Shown in pieces: positions 1-7,782 of a stretch of DNA of 59,042 bases. Source of the stretch: Prochlorococcus sp. AG-402-N08 (GTDB lineage: Bacteria > Cyanobacteriota > Cyanobacteriia > PCC-6307 > Cyanobiaceae). How positions within the stretch are numbered: position 1 is the first letter of the stretch; each line of letters starts with the position of its first letter. The position numbers were made by a program, and so were the translations under genes. The notes beneath the pieces were generated by a model. It did not search any database, was not told the origin of the DNA, and was given only the letters and a program-made list of their open reading frames with translations. The stretch is from NCBI GenBank assembly GCA_003216535.1, contig QCIS01000010.1, positions 1-59,042 of the forward strand, in the 5' to 3' direction.

Positions 1-41
1 AGAGACTTGCATTTTCAAAAAATAAAGGGAATATAAAGAAA

Positions 42-236
42 ATGATAATTCCAATGGAATCAATTAAAAAGCCAAAAAGAATTATTAAGAAACAGCTTAA
101 AAATGTTAATAAAGCAATTATTGAAATTGCAGAAATGAAATTTGTAAATATTGAAGAAAAAGAAGAAAAATTAGATGCGCTTGTTTTTTTAAAGAATCAA
201 ATATTGAGGAAGGCGGAGAAGTTAGAAATTAAATAA
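42..236 (+). CDS. Small hypothetical protein, lysine-rich
   Basis: Encodes 64 residues, highly charged (many Lys and Glu) with no membrane segment and a predicted mostly helical build. The start could equally be the second methionine (MESIKK, four codons in). It ends just before a gene on the opposite strand (261-503). I do not recognise the family. Small basic helical proteins of this kind are common in Prochlorococcus islands; no function can be assigned. Confidence 0.5.
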   Translation: MIIPMESIKKPKRIIKKQLKNVNKAIIEIAEMKFVNIEEKEEKLDALVFLKNQILRKAEKLEIK

Positions 237-260
237 CAAAAAATTGTAGATATTGAATCT

Positions 261-503
261 TTATTTTTTTGTATCAGCTACATTCTTAAAGAAATCGCAA
301 TAAGCCATCAATTCTGACTCGGTTTCGATTTTAAGATTTAAATCGTTAATTGCCTTCTTGGTATCAATTCTGTAGCCATACCAATCTAGACAAACTTCTC
401 TCTGCCTTTGGGTTTCTGAAACTGAGATCGAATCTGTCATTGAAGTCTTGGAACAACCCCAAATGAAAATAATTAAAGGGATGTAGAAAATTCCACGTTT
501 CAT
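261..503 (-). CDS. Small putative lipoprotein
   Basis: An 80-residue protein whose N-terminus is a lipoprotein-type signal: MKRG, then a hydrophobic stretch ending in IWGC, so Cys17 would be the lipidated residue. The mature part is short and polar with two further cysteines (EVCLDW and AYCDFF). This suggests an envelope-anchored protein of about 64 residues. No family recognised. An overlapping frame at 364-546 is a shadow of this gene. Confidence 0.55.
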   Translation of the reverse strand: MKRGIFYIPLIIFIWGCSKTSMTDSISVSETQRQREVCLDWYGYRIDTKKAINDLNLKIETESELMAYCDFFKNVADTKK

Positions 504-573
504 TTCTTAATCTCAATAAGTTTTTTATGATTCTGCATAAGTCCAAGAAGATTCTTCCATAGTTGAAAAATAA

Positions 574-912
574 TTAACCTGTGAATCCCATTTTCTGTTC
601 TGCTGCCATTAATGAGCCAACAAGCTTGTGCTCAGCAACTTTTTCATCGTCAGTCATAACTGGCTTGATATCAAAATCTATATCAAACTTAACTTTCCAA
701 GGAGCAAAATGTTCTGTCATTTTTATGCCTGCTGAAGCTTGGACAATAATATAAACATTATTTGAGTAAGAGGCATGATACCTTCCCAAAACTTTGAATC
801 CTTCAAACTCATCATTCAAAGTTCCATCTTCAATAACTTTTAAAAAAAGATCGTAAGCTGCGCCCATAAGAGCAACATTTTTAAAAGTTGCAGTTACTAA
901 ATAAGTATTCAT
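574..912 (-). CDS. DUF3303-like small protein
   Basis: A 112-residue soluble protein with a ferredoxin-like-fold feel. It begins MNTYLVTATF and has a central 'DEFEGFKVLGRYH' segment and an IKPVMTDDE segment near the end. The same landmarks (DEFDGFKVL, VTPVLTDQE) occur in the protein at 51933-52244, so the two are distant paralogues. DUF3303 family members are small cyanobacterial proteins of unknown role. A perfect 16-bp palindrome lies 14 bp upstream of the start. Confidence 0.7.
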   Translation of the reverse strand: MNTYLVTATFKNVALMGAAYDLFLKVIEDGTLNDEFEGFKVLGRYHASYSNNVYIIVQASAGIKMTEHFAPWKVKFDIDFDIKPVMTDDEKVAEHKLVGSLMAAEQKMGFTG

Positions 913-925
913 TTGTAAAATAAAT

Positions 926-941
926 CTAGAAATATTTCTAG
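926..941. promoter_or_regulatory. Perfect 16-bp palindrome upstream of the DUF3303-like gene
   Basis: CTAGAAATATTTCTAG is fully self-complementary and sits 14 bp upstream of the start codon at 912. It could be an operator or part of the 5' leader. No matching site was noticed elsewhere in the window. Confidence 0.35.
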
Positions 942-1022
942 GACATATTATTTAAAATTGAGTTAAGGGTCTTGATATGAATACTTCTGCTAAAGGAATT
1001 TTTTTAGATCGATTGTAAATAA

Positions 1023-2360
1023 TTAAACCGCTTGAAGTTCTCTAGCTTTTTTAAATGCTTTTTTAGTAGTTGTAGTTTTAGCGTAATCATATGACTCAAG
1101 ATGTGTTCTTAATGTATGGCCCATCGCATCAGCAACACTTCCCGCATCAATACCTAATTGATGCCCTCTTAATGAATAAGAATGTCTAAAACTATAACAA
1201 CCAAGACTTTCTCCCCTTTTAGCCATTAATGCTTTAAGAGAGATCCAACCCGCTTTCTGTTTTAACCATTTACCCATTTGATCACCAACACCCTCAACAG
1301 TTTTGCAATCTGGCATACATTGATAGGGAAGTTCTAATAGACCCGCTTTGTACAATCTGACTACTTCTTCATAATGAACATTGCCATCATTATCAACTAA
1401 ATAAAGAGGTTCTAATATTCTTTGTTTTGTTACACCTTGACCCGATCTTTTTTCATACATACACCAAAGTTCATCTTTTCTCTTTTTATAAACCAAGTGT
1501 CTTAACTCAATAGGTCGTAAACCAAAAACAGCACAAAGCTTCATTGCATTAACCCATTTTTTAGCAGCGATTATGTGATGCGGTTGCCCTATTTCTGTTG
1601 GTAGAGAATTTATTAAATTAATAAACTCTTGATCTTCTATTGATGCTTTTTTATTTTTAGCTTTTTTAGCTTTTTCAGATGGTCTTCCAATGTATTCTCT
1701 TAAGTCATCCGGTGGAAGCCATTGATTAGGATAGGTTTTCTTAGTAACGCAATATTTTAAAAAAGAAGCAAGATTTCTAACTCTTTGTTCTCTAGCTCTA
1801 CCACCAAGTTCATAAGTTAATGATTTTGGTGCAATATTATTTCTTGCCATATAGTCAGTAACCTTTTCAATTCCATTTTTTGCACAAATTTCTAATAATT
1901 TCTCTGCATTTATTGGAGCATCTTTAGTTTTTAATAAGTTAACTGCATAATCAATGACAGGTTCATACTCTTTAGTCCAAGTTATATCTTTAATACCAGT
2001 TCCCATCTCTTTTTTATATTTTTCAAAATCTTCTTTATCACCAACCCAATCATGAGAATAAGTTAATTTAGGAGCTAATCCCGCACAAACAGCAACAGCA
2101 GAATCAAAATCACCGCCATTATTAGCCATCTCTACATAGATATTCCTAACCCGCGTAATAATATCTCCCATGTCTTGGGCAGAATAAGAAAAAGGGATAT
2201 TATTTTTCATTAGTTGTGCAGATCTCATCCCTTCACCAGTTCTCACCTCTAATCTTGCAAGTCCTCTATGTTCTCTAACAGTCCAACCCTTTGCAGTAGA
2301 AGACCTTATGGCCATCTTAAAACCATTTACCCATGCTTCATTATTTTTAAGTTTGGGCAT
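1023..2360 (-). CDS. Tyrosine recombinase/integrase next to tRNA-Pro
   Basis: Site-specific recombinase of about 445 residues that would cut and rejoin att sites in the adjacent tRNA. The C-terminal catalytic domain shows the box I arginine context FGLRPIELRHL, the box II pattern FRHSYSLR, then GHTLRTHLESYDY containing the nucleophilic tyrosine. The N-terminal half is a helical DNA-binding region. I place the start at MPKLKN (2360). A further in-frame ATG at 2411 adds 17 residues but reads through a set of repeated TACGCAA/TTGCGTA words that look regulatory. The gene runs away from the tRNA on its 5' side, while the stacked cargo lies on the 3' side. It resembles the recombinases of Prochlorococcus tycheposons. 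Whether it mobilises E1 or belongs to an element to the left is not shown by the sequence. Confidence 0.85.
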   Translation of the reverse strand: MPKLKNNEAWVNGFKMAIRSSTAKGWTVREHRGLARLEVRTGEGMRSAQLMKNNIPFSYSAQDMGDIITRVRNIYVEMANNGGDFDSAVAVCAGLAPKLTYSHDWVGDKEDFEKYKKEMGTGIKDITWTKEYEPVIDYAVNLLKTKDAPINAEKLLEICAKNGIEKVTDYMARNNIAPKSLTYELGGRAREQRVRNLASFLKYCVTKKTYPNQWLPPDDLREYIGRPSEKAKKAKNKKASIEDQEFINLINSLPTEIGQPHHIIAAKKWVNAMKLCAVFGLRPIELRHLVYKKRKDELWCMYEKRSGQGVTKQRILEPLYLVDNDGNVHYEEVVRLYKAGLLELPYQCMPDCKTVEGVGDQMGKWLKQKAGWISLKALMAKRGESLGCYSFRHSYSLRGHQLGIDAGSVADAMGHTLRTHLESYDYAKTTTTKKAFKKARELQAV

Positions 2361-2363
2361 TAA

Positions 2364-2405
2364 TTTGCGTAAATATATGAACAATGTACGCAATTTATAC
2401 GCAAA
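2364..2405. promoter_or_regulatory. TACGCAA/TTGCGTA repeats in front of the recombinase
   Basis: TTTGCGTA at 2364 is the inverse of TACGCAAA at 2398, and a third copy TACGCAAT begins at 2387, exactly 11 bp before the last. The cluster overlaps the region just upstream of the recombinase start at 2360. It may be an autoregulatory operator or arm-type binding site of this recombinase. Confidence 0.45.
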
Positions 2406-2573
2406 ATGCAACCACAGAGTGTCTTCGGGTTATAACAAAGGTTGACTAGATATTGCACTAAATCCATTGACACTATTATAATCTAAGTAACTAAAACGCC
2501 TGTTATTACTGCAAAAATTCTTTTTGTGACTATGTTTACTAACATCCCTGTCATAGATTAGAATAATGTTTAG

Positions 2574-2650
2574 CGGGGCGTGGCGCAGCTTGGTAGCGCG
2601 GGTGCTTTGGGAGCACTAGGTCGCAGGTTCGAATCCTGTCGCCCCGACCA
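2574..2650 (+). tRNA. tRNA-Pro (anticodon UGG), intact
   Basis: A 77-nt cloverleaf. Acceptor CGGGGCG pairs with CGCCCCG, followed by A and an encoded CCA. The anticodon loop is TTTGGGA, giving anticodon UGG. The T arm contains GGTTCGAATCC. This is the only full-length copy in the window. Seven 3'-half copies follow downstream, so this gene is the integration target. A terminator hairpin follows 20 bp later. Confidence 0.96.
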
Positions 2651-2670
2651 TTTAAAAACCAAGTCATACT

Positions 2671-2696
2671 AGCGAGTCTCCCAACTCGCTTTTTTA
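2671..2696 (+). terminator. Rho-independent terminator of tRNA-Pro
   Basis: AGCGAGT pairs with ACTCGCT around a short loop and is followed by a run of six T. The same flank, including this hairpin in variant form, follows the scars at 6972, 10041 and 37723 and, degraded, the one at 13697. Confidence 0.85.
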
Positions 2697-2720
2697 TTTC
2701 TCAGAAGTCTCAATAATTTA

Positions 2721-2784
2721 AATAGCGATTAAATAGCGATTATTTGTATATCCTTGTATAACTTTGTCCAGTTAATCGCTAACC
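2721..2784. repeat. E1 left arm-type repeats (TAGCGATTA)
   Basis: AATAGCGATTA occurs twice in immediate tandem (2721-2731 and 2732-2742). An inverted copy TTAATCGCTAAC lies near 2772, and TTGTATA words lie between. The same arrangement recurs at the right end of E1 and at both ends of E7. Read as recombinase arm-binding sites; this is inference. Confidence 0.55.
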
Positions 2785-2930
2785 ATCACTAGGTTCATTA
2801 AACCTCTAAATAAATAAAATAATCAATAAAGTACCAATACTGAAAATTAAACTCCAACCCTGAGAATTAATTTTCAATTTAAAAATTATTTATATGTAAT
2901 GAGTAAAAACCTAAATAGGTTAAAAACCAT

Positions 2931-3254
2931 TTATTCACAAGACCTTTTACTTGATGATGACTGAATTAAATTACCCATCCAATTTTTAATATCTGATAAT
3001 ACTTCTAAATCTAATTTGTAGTAAACCCATCTACCTTCTTGTCTATCAGAGATAAGACCTGAATCCTTAAGGATTTTTATATGATAGGAAATTTTAGATT
3101 GAGATAATCCAGTTACTTTAACTATGTCGCAAACACATATCTCTCCACCCATCATTAATTCAAGAATATTTATTCTAATCGGATCTGAGAGTGACTCCAT
3201 TATCCCAATAAATTGATCACTATCAATCTTTTTAAGTTGTTCTAACAAAATCAA
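2931..3254 (-). CDS. arsR: ArsR-family metalloregulatory repressor
   Basis: A 107-residue winged-helix repressor. The motif EICVCDIV (Cys-x-Cys) is the classic ArsR metal-binding site, followed by the recognition helix region LSQSKISYHIKILKDSGL and the wing EGRWVYYKL. A C-terminal cysteine (KRSCE) may add a ligand. Members sense As(III) or Sb(III) and leave DNA when it binds. It is transcribed away from gap-arsJ, and two ArsR-type palindromes lie between them. The same palindrome stands in front of pstS, so I infer it controls the whole cluster. Confidence 0.9.
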   Translation of the reverse strand: MILLEQLKKIDSDQFIGIMESLSDPIRINILELMMGGEICVCDIVKVTGLSQSKISYHIKILKDSGLISDRQEGRWVYYKLDLEVLSDIKNWMGNLIQSSSSKRSCE

Positions 3255-3302
3255 AAGATCATTAACTTTTTAAATACTAACCTAAAAAATTTAATTACAC
3301 AT

Positions 3303-3336
3303 ATCAAGAATTATTGATATATCAATTATTTTTGAT
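3303..3336. promoter_or_regulatory. Two ArsR-type operators between arsR and gap
   Basis: ATCAAGAATTATTGAT (3303-3318) and ATCAATTATTTTTGAT (3321-3336) both fit ATCAA-N6-TTGAT and are offset by 18 bp. They lie between the divergent arsR and gap starts, where they could control both promoters. Matching sites precede pstS. Confidence 0.7.
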
Positions 3337-3364
3337 ATATATTATATTAGGTTTTGAAATTTCT

Positions 3365-4393
3365 ATGAAAATTGGAATTAACGGATTTGGAAGAATTGGT
3401 AGGTTAGTTTTAAGAATTTTATGGGAAAGAAAAGATATTGAAATAACTCATATAAATGAAATTAATGGGGATTCTTTAACTGCATCTCATTTACTAGAGT
3501 TTGATTCTGTTCATGGTAAATGGAATAAAAAAATAGCTTCGAATGACAACGAAATAATAATTGAAGATAAAAAAATTTCCTTTACATCAATAAAGAACTA
3601 TCTTGATGTTCCATGGAATAAATCTTCGGTTGATCTTGTTTTGGAATGTACAGGTAAAAACAAAGCTCCTAAAGAATTAAATCCATACTTTGATTCTCTT
3701 GGAATAAAAAAAGTAATAGTTGCTTGTCCTGTGAAAGGAATTGTGGGAGGGGAACAAGCACTTAATATTGTTTATGGAATTAATCAAGCCCTTTATAAAC
3801 CTGAAAAACATAAATTAATTACAGCAGCATCCTGTACTACAAATTGCTTGGCTCCCATCGTAAAAGTTGTTAATGAAAATTTCTCAATTAAACATGGGGT
3901 TATAACAACTATTCATGACGTTACAAATACACAATCTCCAGTAGATTTTTACAAAAGTGACTTAAGAAGAGCAAGAGGATGCATGCAAAGCTTAATACCT
4001 ACTACAACTGGATCAGCTAATGCGATTGCTGAAATTTTCCCTGAATTAGAAGGAAAACTAAATGGTCATGCAGTAAGGGTTCCACTTCTAAACGCCTCAT
4101 TAACCGATATAGTTTTTGAATTAAATAAGGCAGTAACTGAAGAGCAAGTAAATAATGAATTTAAAAAAGCATCTGAAACATACTTAAAAGGTATTCTTGG
4201 ATACGAGGAGAGACCCTTAGTATCCGCTGATTACTTAAATGACTGTAGAAGTTCAATAATTGATGGACTTTCAACGATGGTTGTAAATTCTAATTTATTA
4301 AAGATTTATGCCTGGTATGACAATGAGTGGGGTTATAGTTGCAGGCTTGCAGATCTTACTTCTTATGTAATTGAGAAAGAAAATAAATTTTAG
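3365..4393 (+). CDS. gap: Glyceraldehyde-3-phosphate dehydrogenase, arsenate-detoxification type
   Basis: A 342-residue GAPDH. The Rossmann start is [14 protein letters not shown] and the active site is [10 protein letters not shown] with the catalytic cysteine; the C-terminus has [12 protein letters not shown] start it at 3365; a longer frame to 3314 would translate the operator region. Next to an ArsJ permease, GAPDH is known to convert arsenate and glyceraldehyde-3-phosphate into unstable 1-arseno-3-phosphoglycerate, which ArsJ exports. Only five bases separate it from arsJ, so the two are co-transcribed. It sits behind ArsR operators, so it is likely arsenic-induced and not the housekeeping glycolytic or Calvin-cycle enzyme. 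Confidence 0.9.
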   Translation: MKIGINGFGRIGRLVLRILWERKDIEITHINEINGDSLTASHLLEFDSVHGKWNKKIASNDNEIIIEDKKISFTSIKNYLDVPWNKSSVDLVLECTGKNKAPKELNPYFDSLGIKKVIVACPVKGIVGGEQALNIVYGINQALYKPEKHKLITAASCTTNCLAPIVKVVNENFSIKHGVITTIHDVTNTQSPVDFYKSDLRRARGCMQSLIPTTTGSANAIAEIFPELEGKLNGHAVRVPLLNASLTDIVFELNKAVTEEQVNNEFKKASETYLKGILGYEERPLVSADYLNDCRSSIIDGLSTMVVNSNLLKIYAWYDNEWGYSCRLADLTSYVIEKENKF

Positions 4394-4398
4394 TTTTT

Positions 4399-5655
4399 AT
4401 GAAGTTATCTAGCCTTCAACAATATAGTGTCGTTACCGCAAACTATTGGGCATTTACTCTTACTGACGGTGCATTGAGAATACTAGTTGTTGGTCATTTT
4501 CATGAACTTGATTATTCAACTCTGCAAATAGCTTTACTTTTTCTTTTCTATGAATTTTTTGGAATAATTACAAATCTTTTTGGAGGATGGATAGGGGCAA
4601 GATATGGGTTGAGACTTACTTTATGGCTAGGAACGATTCTGCAAATTCTTGCTCTTTTCATGCTGATTCCAGTCAAAGATAATTGGTCAATAATCTTTAG
4701 CGTCTCATACGTTATGTTAGCCCAAGCACTTAGTGGGGTAGCAAAAGATTTAAATAAAATGAGTGCAAAAAGTGCAGTTAAATCAATAGTTCCAGATTCA
4801 GAAGAGAATAATCAAAATAGTCAAAAACAATTATTTAAGTGGGTTTCAATTTTAACAGGATCTAAAAATGCACTTAAGGGTGTTGGTTTCTTCCTAGGGG
4901 GTCTCTTATACAAGCTATTGGGCTTTAATAATGCAGTTGGAATAATGGGTTTAGGTCTATGCTTCGCATTCTTTTTAACTTTATGTCTTCCTAAAGATTC
5001 AGGGAAAATGAAAAGAAAGCCAATTTTTAAAGACCTTTATTCAAAGTCTAAAGGTATTAATATTCTTTCAAGTGCAAGGTTTTTCTTATTTGGAGCAAGA
5101 GATGTCTGGTTTGTAGTAGCTCTTCCAGTATTTTTAGACATTTCTTTTGGATGGGATTATTTAAAAATAGGGCTGTTCTTGGGTGGATGGATAATAATCT
5201 ATGGTTTCTTTCAAGTATTAGCTCCATTACTTAGAAAAGTATGGGGGAAAAATAATAGCCCAACAAAAACTACCGTTCAATTTTGGGGACTTATCTTGAC
5301 GGTTATTCCTTTATTTATTGCAGGAGCATTAAACGGTGATAAATCATTAGGTCCTGTAATTGTTATTGGATTAATAATATTCGGCTTTATTTTTGCAATG
5401 AATTCATCTACTCATTCCTACTTGATTTTGGCTTATTCAGATAATGAGAAAGTAAGTTTAAATGTTGGTTATTACTATATGGCTAATGCAGCGGGAAGAT
5501 TATTTGGAACCCTACTATCGGGCTTATTATTTATGCTCGGTAAAAATGCCACTATTGGTATGCAGTATTGTTTATATACTTCATCTATTTTGATTTTTAT
5601 TGCTTGGCTTACTAGTTCTAAATTACCTTCCTATTCTTCCAACAGCTTCAATTGA
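4399..5655 (+). CDS. arsJ: ArsJ organoarsenical efflux permease (MFS)
   Basis: A 418-residue major-facilitator protein with about twelve hydrophobic segments. The N-terminal region (VVTANYWAFTLTDGALR, then FLFYEFFGIITN and GGWIGARYGLRLT) matches what I know of ArsJ. It exports 1-arseno-3-phosphoglycerate made by the upstream GAPDH, a route that removes arsenate taken up by phosphate transporters. Its last 33 bases overlap the 3' end of the convergent pstS gene. A fossil of exactly this 3' end lies next to the second pstS at about 12033-12094. Confidence 0.88.
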   Translation: MKLSSLQQYSVVTANYWAFTLTDGALRILVVGHFHELDYSTLQIALLFLFYEFFGIITNLFGGWIGARYGLRLTLWLGTILQILALFMLIPVKDNWSIIFSVSYVMLAQALSGVAKDLNKMSAKSAVKSIVPDSEENNQNSQKQLFKWVSILTGSKNALKGVGFFLGGLLYKLLGFNNAVGIMGLGLCFAFFLTLCLPKDSGKMKRKPIFKDLYSKSKGINILSSARFFLFGARDVWFVVALPVFLDISFGWDYLKIGLFLGGWIIIYGFFQVLAPLLRKVWGKNNSPTKTTVQFWGLILTVIPLFIAGALNGDKSLGPVIVIGLIIFGFIFAMNSSTHSYLILAYSDNEKVSLNVGYYYMANAAGRLFGTLLSGLLFMLGKNATIGMQYCLYTSSILIFIAWLTSSKLPSYSSNSFN

Positions 5656-6594
5656 TTTTTTTAAAATTTCACCTTTCAAGGGAACGAAACCCAAGGCAGG
5701 AGCTTTATCTTGGTATTCATCGCTGAGCAATTTATAGAATGTATCTTGAACTGCCTTAGTATTCCTGCCATTACCTGTTTCATAAGCAAGTATCCAAGTT
5801 AAGGTTGCTATTGGATAAGCTCCTTTAGCAGTGGGGTTTGGATTTTTACCAGCCAAGTTCTTATCAAGAGTTATTCCATTTAAAGCTATCGCGCCTGATT
5901 CAGTATTTGGAGTAACGAATTCACCAGAAAGATTTTGAAGTGCAGCAGCCTTAACCTTACCTCTTATATATGATTGATTGACATAACCAATTGCACCTGG
6001 AGTATTTTGAATAACACCTGCAACACCAGAATTGCCTTTTGCGCCAACTCCCGAAGGCCATTTAACAGATTTACCAGTACCTAAATTCCAGGTCTTAGAG
6101 AAAGCCTCCATAGAATTTGTAAAAGCTTTAGTCGTGCCTGAGCCATCAGAACGATGGGCCCAAGTTAATTTACCTGACTTACATCCTAATTCCTTCCAAT
6201 TTTTAATCATTCCCATTGCTACTTGAACAGCTTGTTCTTGTGTTAGTTTCAAGTCGCAATCATAGTTATATCCAAACGCAATTGTTCCACCCACCATCGG
6301 TATTTGCACAAGTCCTCTAGTAACTTTTTTTATATCAGCTTCTTTCATTGGATCGTCAGAGGCTCCAAAATTAACAGTTTCGTCTATGAAAGCTTTTCTT
6401 CCAGATCCAGAACCTACTGCTTGATAATTAACTCTAGGGCCTCCAGATTTAGCTAAGTCAAAAAACCACCTGGTATAAATTTTCGAAGGAAATGATGCAC
6501 CAGCTCCACTCAATCTTTTTGAAGCCATCGCAGATGGAGAAAGTATTAATGAAATTGCAGAAGATAAAATGAGAGTTTTTTTGAAAATACTCAT
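5623..6594 (-). CDS. pstS: Phosphate ABC transporter substrate-binding protein PstS (copy 1)
   Basis: A 323-residue periplasmic phosphate-binding protein. The signal peptide ends at AMASKR; the fold-specific segments are GAGASFPSKIYTRW, VGSGSGRKAF, FGASDDPM and HRSDGSGTTKAF. It delivers phosphate to the PstCAB permease, which is not in this window. Two perfect ArsR-type palindromes lie about 70-110 bp upstream, suggesting it is induced together with the arsenate-export genes. It is convergent with arsJ and overlaps it by 33 bp. The copy at 12062-13033 differs at 22 of 323 positions by my count. Confidence 0.93.
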   Translation of the reverse strand: MSIFKKTLILSSAISLILSPSAMASKRLSGAGASFPSKIYTRWFFDLAKSGGPRVNYQAVGSGSGRKAFIDETVNFGASDDPMKEADIKKVTRGLVQIPMVGGTIAFGYNYDCDLKLTQEQAVQVAMGMIKNWKELGCKSGKLTWAHRSDGSGTTKAFTNSMEAFSKTWNLGTGKSVKWPSGVGAKGNSGVAGVIQNTPGAIGYVNQSYIRGKVKAAALQNLSGEFVTPNTESGAIALNGITLDKNLAGKNPNPTAKGAYPIATLTWILAYETGNGRNTKAVQDTFYKLLSDEYQDKAPALGFVPLKGEILKKSIEAVGRIGR

Positions 6595-6665
6595 TAGTCA
6601 CTTAGATTGAAGACAATTTATTTATAGCATCAAACAAAAAGCGAAATACAAAGATTAAGAAATAC

Positions 6666-6700
6666 ATCAAAATATTTTGATATAATCAATAATTATTGAT
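6666..6700. promoter_or_regulatory. Two ArsR-type operators upstream of pstS copy 1
   Basis: ATCAAAATATTTTGAT (6666-6681) and ATCAATAATTATTGAT (6685-6700) are perfect palindromes of the type found between arsR and gap, offset by 19 bp. They place pstS in the presumed ArsR regulon. Confidence 0.65.
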
Positions 6701-6724
6701 ATATACGACCTGTTCGCTCTTTTT

Positions 6725-6790
6725 AAACGCTTATTACTTGCATAAAAAAGAGGGTTTTATCCCTCTATATTGAATCGACTGTCAATCAAT
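6725..6790 (-). promoter_or_regulatory. Promoter-hairpin module joined to tail word, no gene between
   Basis: On the minus strand: GATTGACAGTCGATT, an AT-rich box, an AGAGGG/CCCTCT hairpin with T run, then ATG followed directly by CAAGTAATAAGCGTTT. That last part is the inverse of the AAACGCTTACTACT tail word seen near other genes. The ATG opens only five further codons. It resembles a module that has lost its gene. Confidence 0.45.
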
Positions 6791-6810
6791 GATATTTTAC
6801 AGCTCCTAAA

Positions 6811-6884
6811 GCACTAGGTCTTTGGTTAGCGATTATTTAGCGATTAATTGTATATCTAAGGATAATTTTGTATAACTTTGGCCT
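6811..6884. repeat. E1 right arm-type repeats
   Basis: AGCACTAGGTC (a piece of the tRNA core) is followed by TAGCGATTA twice (6827 and 6838, 11-bp phase), then TTGTATATC and TTTGTATAACTTTGG. The right end of E7 (43804-43872) has the same order of words. Confidence 0.55.
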
Positions 6885-6971
6885 ATTTTTAAGACTCGTA
6901 ATTTTGAAGATATAGCAACTAACAAGCTATAGCCTAACTTGTTTATTTAACCCACTGTCTCAAATTGGAGG

Positions 6972-7022
6972 GCGGGTGCTTTGGGAGCACTAGGTCGCAG
7001 GTTCGAATCCTGTCGCCCCGAC
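6972..7022 (+). repeat. tRNA-Pro 3'-half scar 1 (att copy)
   Basis: 51 bases identical to tRNA-Pro from the anticodon stem through the T arm and acceptor strand. It lacks the 5' half and CCA, so it cannot be a tRNA. The tRNA's terminator-like flank follows. It marks the E1/E2 junction. Confidence 0.9.
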
Positions 7023-7092
7023 TCTTAAAAACCAAGTTATACTAGAGAGTTTCCCAGGCTCTCTTTTTTATTGTTTACATTCTCACATGAGA

Positions 7093-7129
7093 AAGGAGCG
7101 CTAGAAGGAGCGCTAGCATCTTCGAAGAT
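7093..7129. repeat. E2 left arm-type repeats (GGAGCGCTAG x2) plus palindrome
   Basis: AAGGAGCGCTAG occurs twice in perfect tandem (7093-7104 and 7105-7116), followed by the palindrome ATCTTCGAAGAT (7118-7129). The same words recur at the right end of E2. Confidence 0.6.
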
Positions 7130-7172
7130 TCTGAAAAGGTGCTTAATTTATTCCTTATATATAGAGAAGATT

Positions 7173-7535
7173 TTAAATATCTATTGCTTGTGGTTGTCCT
7201 TCTAGTTTTTCTATTTGTCTAAATAGTTTTCGCATCTCTGCTTTATTCTCCCTATCAATAACTCCAGTTTGTAGAAAAGCCAGGGCAGTTTTTATTGAGT
7301 CAACTGCTGTATATGGTCTAGTTCTTTCAGATAAACCTATATCTACTAATCTTTTGCATAACTGAGGAGCAGCGCAACTAATTATCCCTAGAGCTTCCTC
7401 TAGCTTGTAATTGATAGCAGTAGAAATAAGGTTATCTGCATCAGGATGTTTCCTCCATTTCATCATTTCATATCTAGAAATCTTTGATATTTCTGCACAT
7501 TCATCCCAATTCTTACCCTCTGCTTTTGCAAGCAA
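7173..7535 (-). CDS. Terminase-small-subunit-like helical protein
   Basis: A 120-residue all-helical protein. An N-terminal helix-turn-helix-like region (NWDECAEISKISRYEMMKWRKH) is followed by a helical bundle ending in AEMRKLFRQIEKLEG. This layout fits phage small terminases or related DNA-binding packaging proteins, but I recognise it only by pattern. The only available start here is TTG at 7535. The frame continues upstream to a stop near 7566, and the ATG at 7582 (MTLTISNE) reads into a different frame, so the N-terminus may be frameshifted. It lies 150 bp from the att scar, matching the position of 10179-10505 in E3. Confidence 0.5.
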   Translation of the reverse strand: MLAKAEGKNWDECAEISKISRYEMMKWRKHPDADNLISTAINYKLEEALGIISCAAPQLCKRLVDIGLSERTRPYTAVDSIKTALAFLQTGVIDRENKAEMRKLFRQIEKLEGQPQAIDI

Positions 7536-7582
7536 CCCCTCCTTATGTTTTCTGGTATTTCGTTAGAAATTGTAAGTGTCAT

Positions 7583-7744
7583 TTAGTTTCCAGTAATACC
7601 CCACTCTGCTCTAGCCCTTGCGATTGATTCTGGACTAAGTGGGGCTAATCCTTTGAAGCATGGAGGCTTTTCAACAAGTTGATTAATTAAAAAGATATTT
7701 AAATGCTCAAATTGTAGCGACAAGTACAAAACAAAAATCTCCAC
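7583..7744 (-). CDS. Possible small protein, 53 residues, GTG start
   Basis: An open frame from GTG at 7744 ends with LSPESIARARAEWGITGN. Its stop overlaps an ATG (TAAATG) that begins the out-of-phase N-terminus of the terminase-like gene, suggesting translational coupling before a frameshift. No family recognised. It would be divergent from the glutaminase gene 38 bp away. Low confidence. Confidence 0.25.
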   Translation of the reverse strand: MEIFVLYLSLQFEHLNIFLINQLVEKPPCFKGLAPLSPESIARARAEWGITGN

Positions 7745-7782
7745 GTTTATAGATTTTATATTCTAGGAATATTAAATAATTA

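Larger units (their letters stand above)
2651..7022. mobile_element. E1: tRNA-Pro element carrying arsenate/phosphate genes
   Basis: Bounded on the left by the intact tRNA-Pro and on the right by a 51-bp exact copy of its 3' half (6972-7022). TAGCGATTA words with 11-bp phasing occur at both inner ends (2721 and 6827). Cargo: arsR, gap, arsJ, pstS. It has no recombinase of its own between the boundaries. The perfect scar implies this is the most recent insertion of the stack. Confidence 0.7.

Noticed and set aside
3314-3364. Longer N-terminus for gap starting at 3314
   Set aside because: It would translate through the ArsR operators; GAPDH normally begins at [12 protein letters not shown].
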